Shown here in pieces: positions 1-6,102 of a DNA stretch of 9,118 bases. This DNA comes from Desulfuromonadaceae bacterium. Lineage in GTDB: Bacteria > Desulfobacterota > Desulfuromonadia > Desulfuromonadales > Desulfuromonadaceae. The stretch is taken from NCBI GenBank assembly GCA_027065245.1, contig JAMOOS010000214.1, forward strand, positions 1-9,118. The letters are read 5' to 3'. The notes under the pieces were generated by a model that was not told the origin of the DNA, did not search any database, and worked only from the letters and a program-made list of their open reading frames with translations. Positions within the stretch are counted from its first letter, which is position 1, and each line of letters opens with the position of its first letter. Position numbers and translations under genes: made by a program.

Positions 1-540
1 GGCATCGCGGCGGCGGATGGCAGCGATGGTTTCATCAAGCTTGACCGGCATCCCCTTGGCCACCAGCTCTTCGTACCGCCGCCGACCGCGTGCCTCGGCA
101 CTGGCGTTGAGATAGAATTTTACCTGAGCATCGGGAAACACCACGCTGCCGATATCGCGTCCCTCCAGCACCACGCCGCCAGCGGCACCCAGACGGCGCT
201 GCAAATGCAGCATGGCCTGGCGCACCGCCGGTGATAATGCCACTTTTGAGGTCAGCATACTCATCTGCGGTGTACGCAACTGAGTGGTCACATCCTCGTC
301 GCCCAGCCACACCGTGGCGCCGTTGTCGGAAAAATGGATATCCAGCCCGGCGCACAACTGCGCCAGTGCCTGTTCATCGTCGACATCCACACCACCACGC
401 TGCGCCGCCAGCGCCACACAGCGATACATGGCGCCGGTATTGATATTTACATAGCCAAGGCGCTGCGCCAGCAGTTTGCTCAAGGTACTTTTACCGGCAC
501 CGCACGGGCCGTCGATAGCTATTATCAGTTTATCCGCCAT
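1..540 (-). CDS. cmk: Cytidylate kinase (CMP/dCMP kinase), C-terminus cut by the window edge
   Basis: Phosphorylates CMP and dCMP to the diphosphates with ATP in the cytoplasm, recycling cytidine nucleotides. The first 180 residues are present; the family is usually about 220-230, so roughly the last 40-50 lie beyond position 1. Visible features are the P-loop DGPCGAGKST (residues 10-19), the NTGAMYR segment (34-40), a block that resembles the family in RTPQMSML (89-96), and EGRDIGSVVFPDA (126-138), which carries the CMP-contacting Arg/Asp pair, followed by the Arg-rich RGRRRYEEL lid region (151-159). The ATG at 540 is supported by GGAGAG eight bases upstream (549-554), inside the end of aroA. 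Only five bases separate it from the aroA stop, so it is co-transcribed and probably translationally coupled. Position 34 is Asn, where relatives that I recall have Asp (DTGAMYR or DSGAIYR). Identification is firm. Confidence 0.95.
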   Translation of the reverse strand, partial: MADKLIIAIDGPCGAGKSTLSKLLAQRLGYVNINTGAMYRCVALAAQRGGVDVDDEQALAQLCAGLDIHFSDNGATVWLGDEDVTTQLRTPQMSMLTSKVALSPAVRQAMLHLQRRLGAAGGVVLEGRDIGSVVFPDAQVKFYLNASAEARGRRRYEELVAKGMPVKLDETIAAIRRRDA

Positions 541-545
541 CACCG

Positions 546-1850
546 TTACTCTCCGCTGCCGCTGATTTGGGTCAGCGTTTCCCAGAACGACGGGAACGAG
601 GTGGCGGTGCAGGCAGTGTCTTCAATTTCCAGCGCCTCTGCGGCACGTAACGCGGCAATGGCAGCACTCATGGCAATACGGTGATCACCACAGGAATTCA
701 CCGTTCCGCCGCGCAGTTGCTCGCAGCCGTGGATAGTCATGCCGTCATCGGCAGTTGTCACCGTCACGCCCAACGTTTCCAGCACCGCCGCCATGGCGGC
801 TATGCGATCGGTCTCCTTCACCCGCAGCTCACGCGCGTCGCGGATGACAGTCGTACCCGCGGCGCAGGCCGCCGCCACCGCCACCACCGGAAACTCATCG
901 ATGGCGCGCGGCACCATATCGCCACCGATGGTAACACCGCGCAAATCGCTGCCGCGCACCAATATATCCGCCACCGGCTCTCCGGCCATCTCGCGCTCGT
1001 TTTCCAGGGCAATATCGGCATTCATCAAGCGCATAATATCGATAATACCGGCACGGGTGGGGTTGACGCCAACATTTTTAATCAGCAGTTGCGCTCCCGG
1101 CACAATGGCGGCTGCCACCATAAAAAATGCCGCCGATGAGATATCGCCCGGCACCTGCAGATCGCGGGCCCGCAGTTGCTGACCGCCCTCTATAGCCACC
1201 CCGCCGTCAAAGGACTCCACCTGCACGCCAAAATGGCGCAGCATGCGTTCCGAATGATCGCGCGACAGATGCGGCTCGTAGACGGTGGTTTTGCCATCGG
1301 CGTACAAACCGGCCAGCAGCAGCGCCGATTTTACCTGGGCGCTGGCCACCGGCGAAGTATAGGTAATACCGCCAAGGGCACTGCCGACGATGGCCAAAGG
1401 CGCGCACTTGCCGCCTTCGCGGCCATGAATGACCGCGCCCATCTGCGCCAGCGGCGCGGTAACCCGCCCCATGGGACGACGACGCAGATACTTATCGCCG
1501 CTGAGTACCGAAAAGAACTTCTGTCCCGCCAGCAGGCCGCTCATCAGGCGCATGGTGGTACCGGAATTGCCGCAATCGATCACATCGGCGGCCTCGCGCA
1601 AACCATACAGGCCGCGCCCGTGTACCAGCAAACGGCCACCGTCCAGCTCCTCAATCTCCACCCCCATGGCACGAAAGGCGTTAAGGGTGGCCAGATTGTC
1701 CTCGCCGGTGAGAAAACCGCTGATGGCGGTATCACCCTCGGCCAGGGAGGAAAACATTATCGAGCGGTGGGAGATGGATTTATCGCCAGGGACGGTTATC
1801 TCGGCGTTTATACTGCGGCAAGGTGCCACGCTGCGCTTTTCAATGTTCAT
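546..1850 (-). CDS. aroA: 3-phosphoshikimate 1-carboxyvinyltransferase (EPSP synthase)
   Basis: Transfers the enolpyruvyl group of PEP to shikimate-3-phosphate, the sixth shikimate-pathway step, in the cytoplasm. The 434 residues are normal for the family and the protein is complete. Motifs in order: PGDKSISHR (21-29, substrate-binding Lys/Ser/Arg), GNSGTTMR (94-101, PEP-binding loop), SGDKYLRRRPMGRV (117-130), SAQVKSALLLAGL (170-182), SRDHSERML (196-204), IDEFPVVAVAA (317-327, catalytic Asp318), RELRVKETDRI (340-350, Lys/Glu near PEP), CGDHRIAMS (387-395) and a C-terminal SFPSFWETL (408-416). The GNSGTTMRLMSG loop and the RPMGRV segment look more like the class II enzymes of Gram-positive and some other bacteria than the E. 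coli class I form; this is a by-eye judgement. The ATG at 1850 directly follows the tyrA stop, in the same frame. cmk follows after five bases. Confidence 0.97.
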   Translation of the reverse strand: MNIEKRSVAPCRSINAEITVPGDKSISHRSIMFSSLAEGDTAISGFLTGEDNLATLNAFRAMGVEIEELDGGRLLVHGRGLYGLREAADVIDCGNSGTTMRLMSGLLAGQKFFSVLSGDKYLRRRPMGRVTAPLAQMGAVIHGREGGKCAPLAIVGSALGGITYTSPVASAQVKSALLLAGLYADGKTTVYEPHLSRDHSERMLRHFGVQVESFDGGVAIEGGQQLRARDLQVPGDISSAAFFMVAAAIVPGAQLLIKNVGVNPTRAGIIDIMRLMNADIALENEREMAGEPVADILVRGSDLRGVTIGGDMVPRAIDEFPVVAVAAACAAGTTVIRDARELRVKETDRIAAMAAVLETLGVTVTTADDGMTIHGCEQLRGGTVNSCGDHRIAMSAAIAALRAAEALEIEDTACTATSFPSFWETLTQISGSGE

Positions 1851-2741
1851 TTATCTTTCCTTTGCCTCCTTGTGCAACAATGCGTCGCGGCTGTTTTTGG
1901 AACGACGGAAAAACTCGTACAGCCGCCCGCCGTCACCACGGTGGATATCCTGTTTCAATTCAGCCAGAAACCCCTCAAACTGTTCGATCATCTCCAGCAG
2001 CGCCCCCTTGTTGGCAAGGGCGATATCGCGCCACATCACCGGATCAGATGAAGCTATGCGGGTAAAATCACGAAACCCACCGGCACTGTAATCGAGAATA
2101 TTTTCGTCGTACTGGTCATAGGCACTGACCGAATTGACCAGAGCGTAGGCAATCATATGAGGCAGATGGCTGATGGCAGCGAGAATACGATCGTGCTTGA
2201 GGGTGTCCATGCACACAACTTCGCTGCCGGCGGCGCGCCACAACGCGCTGACAAGCTCCAAAGCCGCCGTGTCGGTGGCAGCACCGTAGGTGACAATGCA
2301 GCGCTTGCCGCTGAACAACTCGGCAAAAGCTGCCGCCGCGCCACTGTGTTCGGTACCGGATATGGGATGGGCGGCAACAAAGTGTACCCCCGCCTGACGT
2401 GCCAGCGGTTCCACTTGTTCCACCACACATTGCTTGACACTGCCGGTATCGCTGAGCACGCTGCCAGAACGCATATACGGCAGCACCGCCTGCGCCGCCG
2501 CCGCCATACTCCCCACCGGCACCGCCAGAACAACCACGTCAGCGCTGCAAACCGCGTCGGCGGCACTGGTGGCCGCTGTGTCCACCACCTGCAACGCTTC
2601 CGCCAGTTGCAGATTTTCCGGATCGGTATCCCAGCCACTGATATGTCGCACCACCCCGGCCCGTTTTAACGCCAGCGCCAGAGAGCCGCCGATAAGACCG
2701 ACACCGATTACCGCCATTTTATTGATCAGTTCCGTCGCCAT
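1851..2741 (-). CDS. tyrA: Prephenate dehydrogenase (stand-alone TyrA)
   Basis: Oxidatively decarboxylates prephenate to 4-hydroxyphenylpyruvate for tyrosine synthesis; use of arogenate cannot be excluded. The protein has 296 residues: an N-terminal Rossmann domain with GVGLIGGS (13-20), and Asp38 at the end of the second strand, which favours NAD over NADP. Then come SDTGSVK (97-103), AAHPISGTEHSG (123-134) with catalytic His125, and the helical C-terminal domain with SHLPH (191-195) and GFRDFTRIASSDP (222-234), whose Arg is expected to bind substrate. It has neither a C-terminal ACT domain nor a fused chorismate mutase, so no allosteric tyrosine domain is visible. The ATG at 2741 lies nine bases after the pheA stop, with only a weak AGG-type ribosome site. 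A later in-frame ATG (Met9) would sit too close to the GxGxxG motif and has no ribosome site. Confidence 0.95.
   Translation of the reverse strand: MATELINKMAVIGVGLIGGSLALALKRAGVVRHISGWDTDPENLQLAEALQVVDTAATSAADAVCSADVVVLAVPVGSMAAAAQAVLPYMRSGSVLSDTGSVKQCVVEQVEPLARQAGVHFVAAHPISGTEHSGAAAAFAELFSGKRCIVTYGAATDTAALELVSALWRAAGSEVVCMDTLKHDRILAAISHLPHMIAYALVNSVSAYDQYDENILDYSAGGFRDFTRIASSDPVMWRDIALANKGALLEMIEQFEGFLAELKQDIHRGDGGRLYEFFRRSKNSRDALLHKEAKER
1855..1871 (-). promoter_or_regulatory. Tandem ribosome binding sites of aroA inside the tyrA 3' end
   Basis: On the minus strand, AAGGAGG (1865-1871) and AAAGGAAAG (1855-1863) both precede the aroA ATG at 1850. The nearer GGA is seven bases away, so it is the likely working site. 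The stronger AAGGAGG is 14 bases away, which is long. Both lie within the last codons of tyrA, so ribosomes finishing tyrA would load directly onto aroA. Confidence 0.5.
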
Positions 2742-2750
2742 AAACGTCGC

Positions 2751-3821
2751 CTAGTGAGCCTTGGGATAGGAGCCAAGCACCTTGATGAACTGGCAGTATT
2801 CTCCCAGTTCATCGACAGCGGCGCGTACGTTGTCACTGGCGATATGCCCTTCCACGTCGAGAAAAAAGATATACTCCCAGGCGCGTTTTTTCAGTGGTCT
2901 GCTCTCAATTTTACACAGGTTGATATCACGCTTGCCAAATGGTTCGATCATCTTCAGCAGGATGCCCGGCTCGTCCTTGATGCAGAACATGATACTGGTC
3001 TTGTCATCATTGCCGGCGGCGGGCAGCTGCTCGCTGATCACCAGAAAACGGGTAAAGTTGTTGGGATTATCGGCAATGTTGCCCTTGAGCTGACGCAGAC
3101 CGTACTGCGCTCCGGCCATGGAACTGGCAATGGCGGCGGCGGTGGCGTCATCGGCGGCCATCTGAGCGGCGGCGGCGGTACTGGCAACATCGATGAGCGG
3201 CACATCGGCCATGTTCTCCTCCAGCCAGTTGCGGCATTGGGCCAGCGCCTGGGGATGGGAATAGACCCGCTCCACCGCTTCAAGACCCGGCGCCAGCGAC
3301 AGCAGATCGTGAGAGACTTCAAGCATAATCTCGGCGTTGATCTTCAGCTCCGACTCCATGAACATATCCAGGGTGTGCGTTACCACCCCTTCGTTGGAAT
3401 TTTCCACCGGCACCACGCCGTAGTGCGCCCGCCCGCGTGCCACTTCGTCAAACACCGCCGGAATACTCTTTTGCGCCACCAACTGCGCCGACAGGCCGAA
3501 CTGACGCATGGCGGCCACATGGGTAAACGTCGCCTGCGGCCCCAGAAACGCCACTTTCATCGGCTGTTCCAGCGCCAGGGAAGCGGAAATAATCTCGCGG
3601 AATACCCGCTGCACACCGTCATCGGGAAACACCCCGGCACTGCGCTGTTTGAGGCGCTGAAATATCGCCTGCTCACGGCTGGGCACATAAAACACCTTGT
3701 TACTGTTTTTCTTGGCCTTACCGACTTCGATCACCACCTGCGCCCGCTCGTTGAGCAGATCAAGAATCTGATCGTCGATAGCATCTATGCGCGCGCGCAA
3801 CGGCGCCAGGTCATCGCTCAT
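2751..3821 (-). CDS. pheA: Bifunctional chorismate mutase/prephenate dehydratase with ACT domain (P-protein)
   Basis: Converts chorismate to prephenate and then to phenylpyruvate, committing carbon to phenylalanine. The 356 residues hold three domains. The first is an AroQ-type helical chorismate mutase (about 1-90), with Arg9, Arg26, Lys37, Arg49 and Glu50 at the positions of E. coli Arg11, Arg28, Lys39, Arg51 and Glu52. The second is prephenate dehydratase (about 90-265), with FLGPQATFTH (92-101), VENSNEGVVTHTLD (139-152), VYSHPQALAQC (187-197) and the catalytic-type FTRFLVI (256-262). The third is an ACT domain (about 273-350) with EPGIL (284-288) and ESRP (306-309), the phenylalanine-sensing motifs, so feedback inhibition by phenylalanine is expected. 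The C-terminal KVLGSYPKA resembles Pseudomonas PheA. It is the first gene of the operon. The ATG at 3821 has a GA-rich ribosome site (AGGAGAGGGGG, 3829-3839). Oddities are Ile instead of the usual Ala in PGAL, and Val46 where other PheA proteins tend to have Arg or Asp. Confidence 0.96.
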   Translation of the reverse strand: MSDDLAPLRARIDAIDDQILDLLNERAQVVIEVGKAKKNSNKVFYVPSREQAIFQRLKQRSAGVFPDDGVQRVFREIISASLALEQPMKVAFLGPQATFTHVAAMRQFGLSAQLVAQKSIPAVFDEVARGRAHYGVVPVENSNEGVVTHTLDMFMESELKINAEIMLEVSHDLLSLAPGLEAVERVYSHPQALAQCRNWLEENMADVPLIDVASTAAAAQMAADDATAAAIASSMAGAQYGLRQLKGNIADNPNNFTRFLVISEQLPAAGNDDKTSIMFCIKDEPGILLKMIEPFGKRDINLCKIESRPLKKRAWEYIFFLDVEGHIASDNVRAAVDELGEYCQFIKVLGSYPKAH

Positions 3822-3828
3822 GAGATTA

Positions 3829-3839
3829 CCCCCTCTCCT
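3829..3839 (-). promoter_or_regulatory. Ribosome binding site of pheA
   Basis: On the minus strand this reads AGGAGAGGGGG. The G-run ends seven bases before the ATG at 3821, which fixes that start. No leader ORF rich in Phe codons fits between the candidate promoter and this site. Confidence 0.6.
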
Positions 3840-3856
3840 GTTTTTCGGGACTGGTA

Positions 3857-3885
3857 AATCTACATCATCATCTAGTCAAATGCAA
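3857..3885 (-). promoter_or_regulatory. Candidate sigma70-type promoter for pheA-tyrA-aroA-cmk
   Basis: On the minus strand, TTGCAT (3880-3885) and TAGATT (3857-3862) are separated by exactly 17 bases, a good match to the -35/-10 layout. Transcription would begin near 3850, giving a leader of about 30 bases before the pheA ATG. That is too short for a classical phenylalanine attenuator. A perfect TTGACA lies further upstream (3908-3913), but its only nearby -10-like hexamer (TATGAT, 3890-3895) is just 12 bases away, so I do not pair them. The call rests on pattern matching by eye. Confidence 0.45.
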
Positions 3886-4005
3886 CGGCATCATAGAACA
3901 ATGTTTTTGTCAAAAGCGACCAGGGACGGCGGGAAAATATCCGCACACGAAGAAAAACATCACGATTTATCAAGGGGTTGCATCATGGTTCAGACTATGT
4001 TAGTG

Positions 4006-4035
4006 TTGCGCGCTTTTGAATAAAAGCTGTATACA
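4006..4035 (+). promoter_or_regulatory. Candidate promoter for the Bax-like gene
   Basis: TTGCGC (4006-4011) and TATACA (4030-4035) are separated by 18 bases. Transcription would start near 4042, so the leader to the ATG at 4052 would be only about 10 bases, or about 22 bases to the ATG at 4064. The whole spacer is occupied by an inverted repeat (4012-4027). Evidence is the hexamer match only. Confidence 0.4.
4012..4027. repeat. Perfect inverted repeat in the promoter spacer, possible operator
   Basis: GCTTTT (4012-4017) and AAAAGC (4022-4027) are exact reverse complements separated by GAAT. The dyad sits between the candidate -35 and -10 hexamers of the Bax-like gene, a common place for a repressor to bind. 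It is too AT-rich and lacks a following T-run, so it is unlikely to be a terminator. Confidence 0.4.
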
Positions 4036-4051
4036 ATCACCTGAAGGAAAG

Positions 4052-4999
4052 ATGCATTTTTTCATGTTGCACAAACAAATGTTCCGCACAACGATATATT
4101 TTGTCGCCCTGGTGCTACTACTTGGCAACAGCGCCTGGAGCAGCGCCATCAGTGGCGGTACAGTCATTGAGGCCAAAACCTGCCGCGAACTGCAGCAGCG
4201 CTTCGACCAACTGGACTACAACTGGCACAACCTGGAGTATGGCGTACCCAATATCAGCCTGCGCGCCCTGCCGGAGGATTTTGCCGCCATTCGCGACATC
4301 AAACTGAAAAAAAGGCTGTTTTTCATGGCACTGTTGCCCATGATACTGGCGCAGAACAGTCAGATAGAGCAACAACGTACCGATTTTATCCGGCTGTGGC
4401 AACAATACCAACTGGGCGTCAAGCCCAACGCCATCCAGCAGCGCTGGCTTAACAACCTGTGTCGGCGTTACCACATAAGCGGTGATCCCCTGCGCGATCC
4501 CGGCAGCCGCAGGCAGCTGCTGCTGCGCGTAGACACCCTGCCGGTAGCGCTGGTACTGGCGCAGGCAGCCAACGAATCCGCTTACGGCAGTTCCCGCTTT
4601 GCCCGCCAGGCCAACAACATTTTCGGCGAGTGGTCATTTACCCCCGGCAGCGGCATCGTTCCGACCAACCGCCCTGCCGGAGCCACCTACGAGGTACGCG
4701 CTTTTGCCAGCTTGAGTGATTCCATCCGCTCATATATGGACAACCTCAACACCCATCCCGCCTACCGCCTGCTGCGCCTTAAACGTGCCGCCATGCGCCG
4801 TGCCGGACGATCACTGGATGCGACAGAGATGGCTCATGGCCTGATGCTGTACTCCAGCCGCCGCGATGCCTATGTGGCCGACATTCAGCAGATGATTCGC
4901 CACAATCGCCTGTATCTGCTCGGCGGTCTGAAATTGCGCAGCGATACCAGAATGGCGCAACAGTCGCCTCCTACAGCGCACCAGGGTGTAGATTCCTGA
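4052..4999 (+). CDS. Secreted Bax-like glucosaminidase-domain protein (putative peptidoglycan hydrolase)
   Basis: Resembles E. coli Bax, a protein of unclear role with a mannosyl-glycoprotein endo-beta-N-acetylglucosaminidase-type domain (lysozyme-like fold). From the ATG at 4052 it has 315 residues. A signal peptide (about 1-32) has Lys8/Arg12, a hydrophobic core, and a likely cut after SSA. A helical region with many charged residues follows (about 35-145). The domain (about 150-285) holds LVLAQAANESAYG with the probable catalytic Glu175, then NNIFGEW (188-194) and YMDNLNTHPAY (228-238), all close to Bax. Expected to act on peptidoglycan in the periplasm. Start choice is uncertain: ATG 4052 has GAAGGA only 3-4 bases upstream, ATG 4064 has it about 15 upstream, and ATG 4079 has none. 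The reading frame is also open upstream to a TTG at 4016, which would run through the candidate -10, so I did not use it. It is the only plus-strand gene and converges on the deacetylase gene. Confidence 0.85.
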   Translation: MHFFMLHKQMFRTTIYFVALVLLLGNSAWSSAISGGTVIEAKTCRELQQRFDQLDYNWHNLEYGVPNISLRALPEDFAAIRDIKLKKRLFFMALLPMILAQNSQIEQQRTDFIRLWQQYQLGVKPNAIQQRWLNNLCRRYHISGDPLRDPGSRRQLLLRVDTLPVALVLAQAANESAYGSSRFARQANNIFGEWSFTPGSGIVPTNRPAGATYEVRAFASLSDSIRSYMDNLNTHPAYRLLRLKRAAMRRAGRSLDATEMAHGLMLYSSRRDAYVADIQQMIRHNRLYLLGGLKLRSDTRMAQQSPPTAHQGVDS

Positions 5000-5037
5000 T
5001 CTGATTTATTCCACAATGAGGTCGAAGGCGGTGTTTT

Positions 5038-6102
5038 TCATCGCTTTTCGGCAACCTGCTTACGCGGATGTACCCACAGGTGGCTAAACCAGTACCAGTG
5101 TTTTCCATCACGCCCTCTGCCAGTGACGGTATATTTATTGCGACGGCCCGCCAAGGGCTGGTGGGCACGCACGTGATAGCGCCCATCGGTGGATAATTCC
5201 ACACTTACGGCATTCTGACCCTGAACGTAGCAACGCAAACTGCCCGTGTCTATCAGGCTGTTGGCGAGGGTAAAAGTAAGTTCCGGCGGATCCTGCCGTG
5301 AAATCAGCGGACTCAGCGGCTCCACATCTGTAACGGGCAGCCGCCGCATCCGCGCCTTGCTGCTGAAACCCTGCAGCGTAGCATAGCCACCTCCCATGGG
5401 AAAACGGGGCAACGCGTACAAGTCGGCACCGGTATCGACAACACCTGACTGCTGGGCAAAAGCGGCGGCGAACCCCAGCTTACGCACCAGTTTTGCCAAC
5501 GCCGGAGAATACTCGCCATAGGGATAGGCAAACAATGCCACCTTGTGACCTAAGTGGCGGGTAAAAGCCTGCTGCGCCCGCTCAATATCGGCGCGGGCAT
5601 GGCGCCGCCAGTCATCTGGATGCTGCACCTGATCGTCGACAAAATATGGATGAGCAGCGGAATGGTTGCCGATCTCCACCCCCTCCTGCTCCAGAGAGCG
5701 CAACTGCTCCCAGCTTAGATAGCCGTGTCTGCCGACACTGTCACTGGCAACAAACAGGGTCGCCGGATAGTGATAACGGCGCAACAGCGGCATGGCGCCG
5801 GTCAAAAACGTCGTATAACCGTCGTCTACAGTAAGGGATACGCAACGTGGCGGCAACTCGACCCCGGAACGCAGACGCCGCGCCACTTCACCGGCAGTTA
5901 GAACAGTATAGTTGTTGTGTTTGAGATATTCCAGCTGGGCGGCAAAAACCTCGACAGCAATATTGGTGGAAGGATAACGACTGTCACCAAAGCGGTGGTA
6001 GACAAACATCACCGCGCCATCAGCCCACGCCGGTGCGGCCAGACCGGCCAGCAGCAGCAACGCAACCGCCGCAGCGGCAAATCTGCTAATCGTCCAGTTC
6101 AT
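5038..6102 (-). CDS. Secreted polysaccharide deacetylase (NodB-type, carbohydrate esterase 4)
   Basis: Predicted metal-dependent deacetylase of N-acetylated glycans in the cell envelope; the substrate (peptidoglycan, exopolysaccharide or other) cannot be read from sequence. The protein has 354 residues. A signal peptide (1-27) with a strongly hydrophobic core ends in PAWA. The NodB domain (about 30-245) has TVDDGY (91-96, base and metal Asp93/Asp94), HSAAH (147-151, metal-ligand histidines), FAYPYGEYS (191-199) and a late LPRFPM (231-236). The C-terminal 100 residues (about 255-354) look rich in beta strands, with alternating hydrophobics and a WYWF-type aromatic cluster (336-339). This region may be a small Ig-like or carbohydrate-contacting domain, but I cannot name it. 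The start at 6102 lies inside the end of the RSH gene (17-base overlap) with only a weak GGGAAA-like site, so coupled translation is likely. It is the last gene of its operon. Confidence 0.88.
   Translation of the reverse strand: MNWTISRFAAAAVALLLLAGLAAPAWADGAVMFVYHRFGDSRYPSTNIAVEVFAAQLEYLKHNNYTVLTAGEVARRLRSGVELPPRCVSLTVDDGYTTFLTGAMPLLRRYHYPATLFVASDSVGRHGYLSWEQLRSLEQEGVEIGNHSAAHPYFVDDQVQHPDDWRRHARADIERAQQAFTRHLGHKVALFAYPYGEYSPALAKLVRKLGFAAAFAQQSGVVDTGADLYALPRFPMGGGYATLQGFSSKARMRRLPVTDVEPLSPLISRQDPPELTFTLANSLIDTGSLRCYVQGQNAVSVELSTDGRYHVRAHQPLAGRRNKYTVTGRGRDGKHWYWFSHLWVHPRKQVAEKR

Noticed and set aside
1176..2051. A 291-codon open frame on the plus strand opposite aroA and the end of tyrA.
   Set aside because: Antisense to two well-supported genes and crosses their junction. 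Composition is low-complexity His/Gln/Ala, with no ribosome site or motif.
2754..3857. A 367-codon open frame on the plus strand covering all of pheA.
   Set aside because: It is exactly antisense to a clear three-domain PheA. Its translation is rich in His, Arg and Gly with no recognisable domain, which is typical of a shadow frame in GC-rich DNA.
3850..3913. Possible attenuator or leader peptide ahead of pheA, and a TTGACA at 3908-3913 as the -35.
   Set aside because: No Phe-codon-rich leader ORF or hairpin with T-run was seen. TTGACA has no -10 at proper spacing; the nearest, TATGAT, is only 12 bases away.
3960..3973. FNR/CRP-like sequence TCACGATTTATCAA between the divergent genes.
   Set aside because: Only one half-site (TTGAT on the minus strand) matches well. 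The other half (CGTGA) does not, and it overlaps neither candidate promoter.
3888..3988. Direct repeat GCATCAT at 3888-3894 and 3980-3986.
   Set aside because: Seven bases, 92 apart and not aligned with either promoter; this is expected by chance.
5000..5037. Intrinsic terminator between the convergent genes, suggested by the T-run at 5034-5038.
   Set aside because: The sequence before the T-run has no complementary GC stem. The small CACC/GGTG palindrome at 4979-4988 has only a two-base loop and no T-run.
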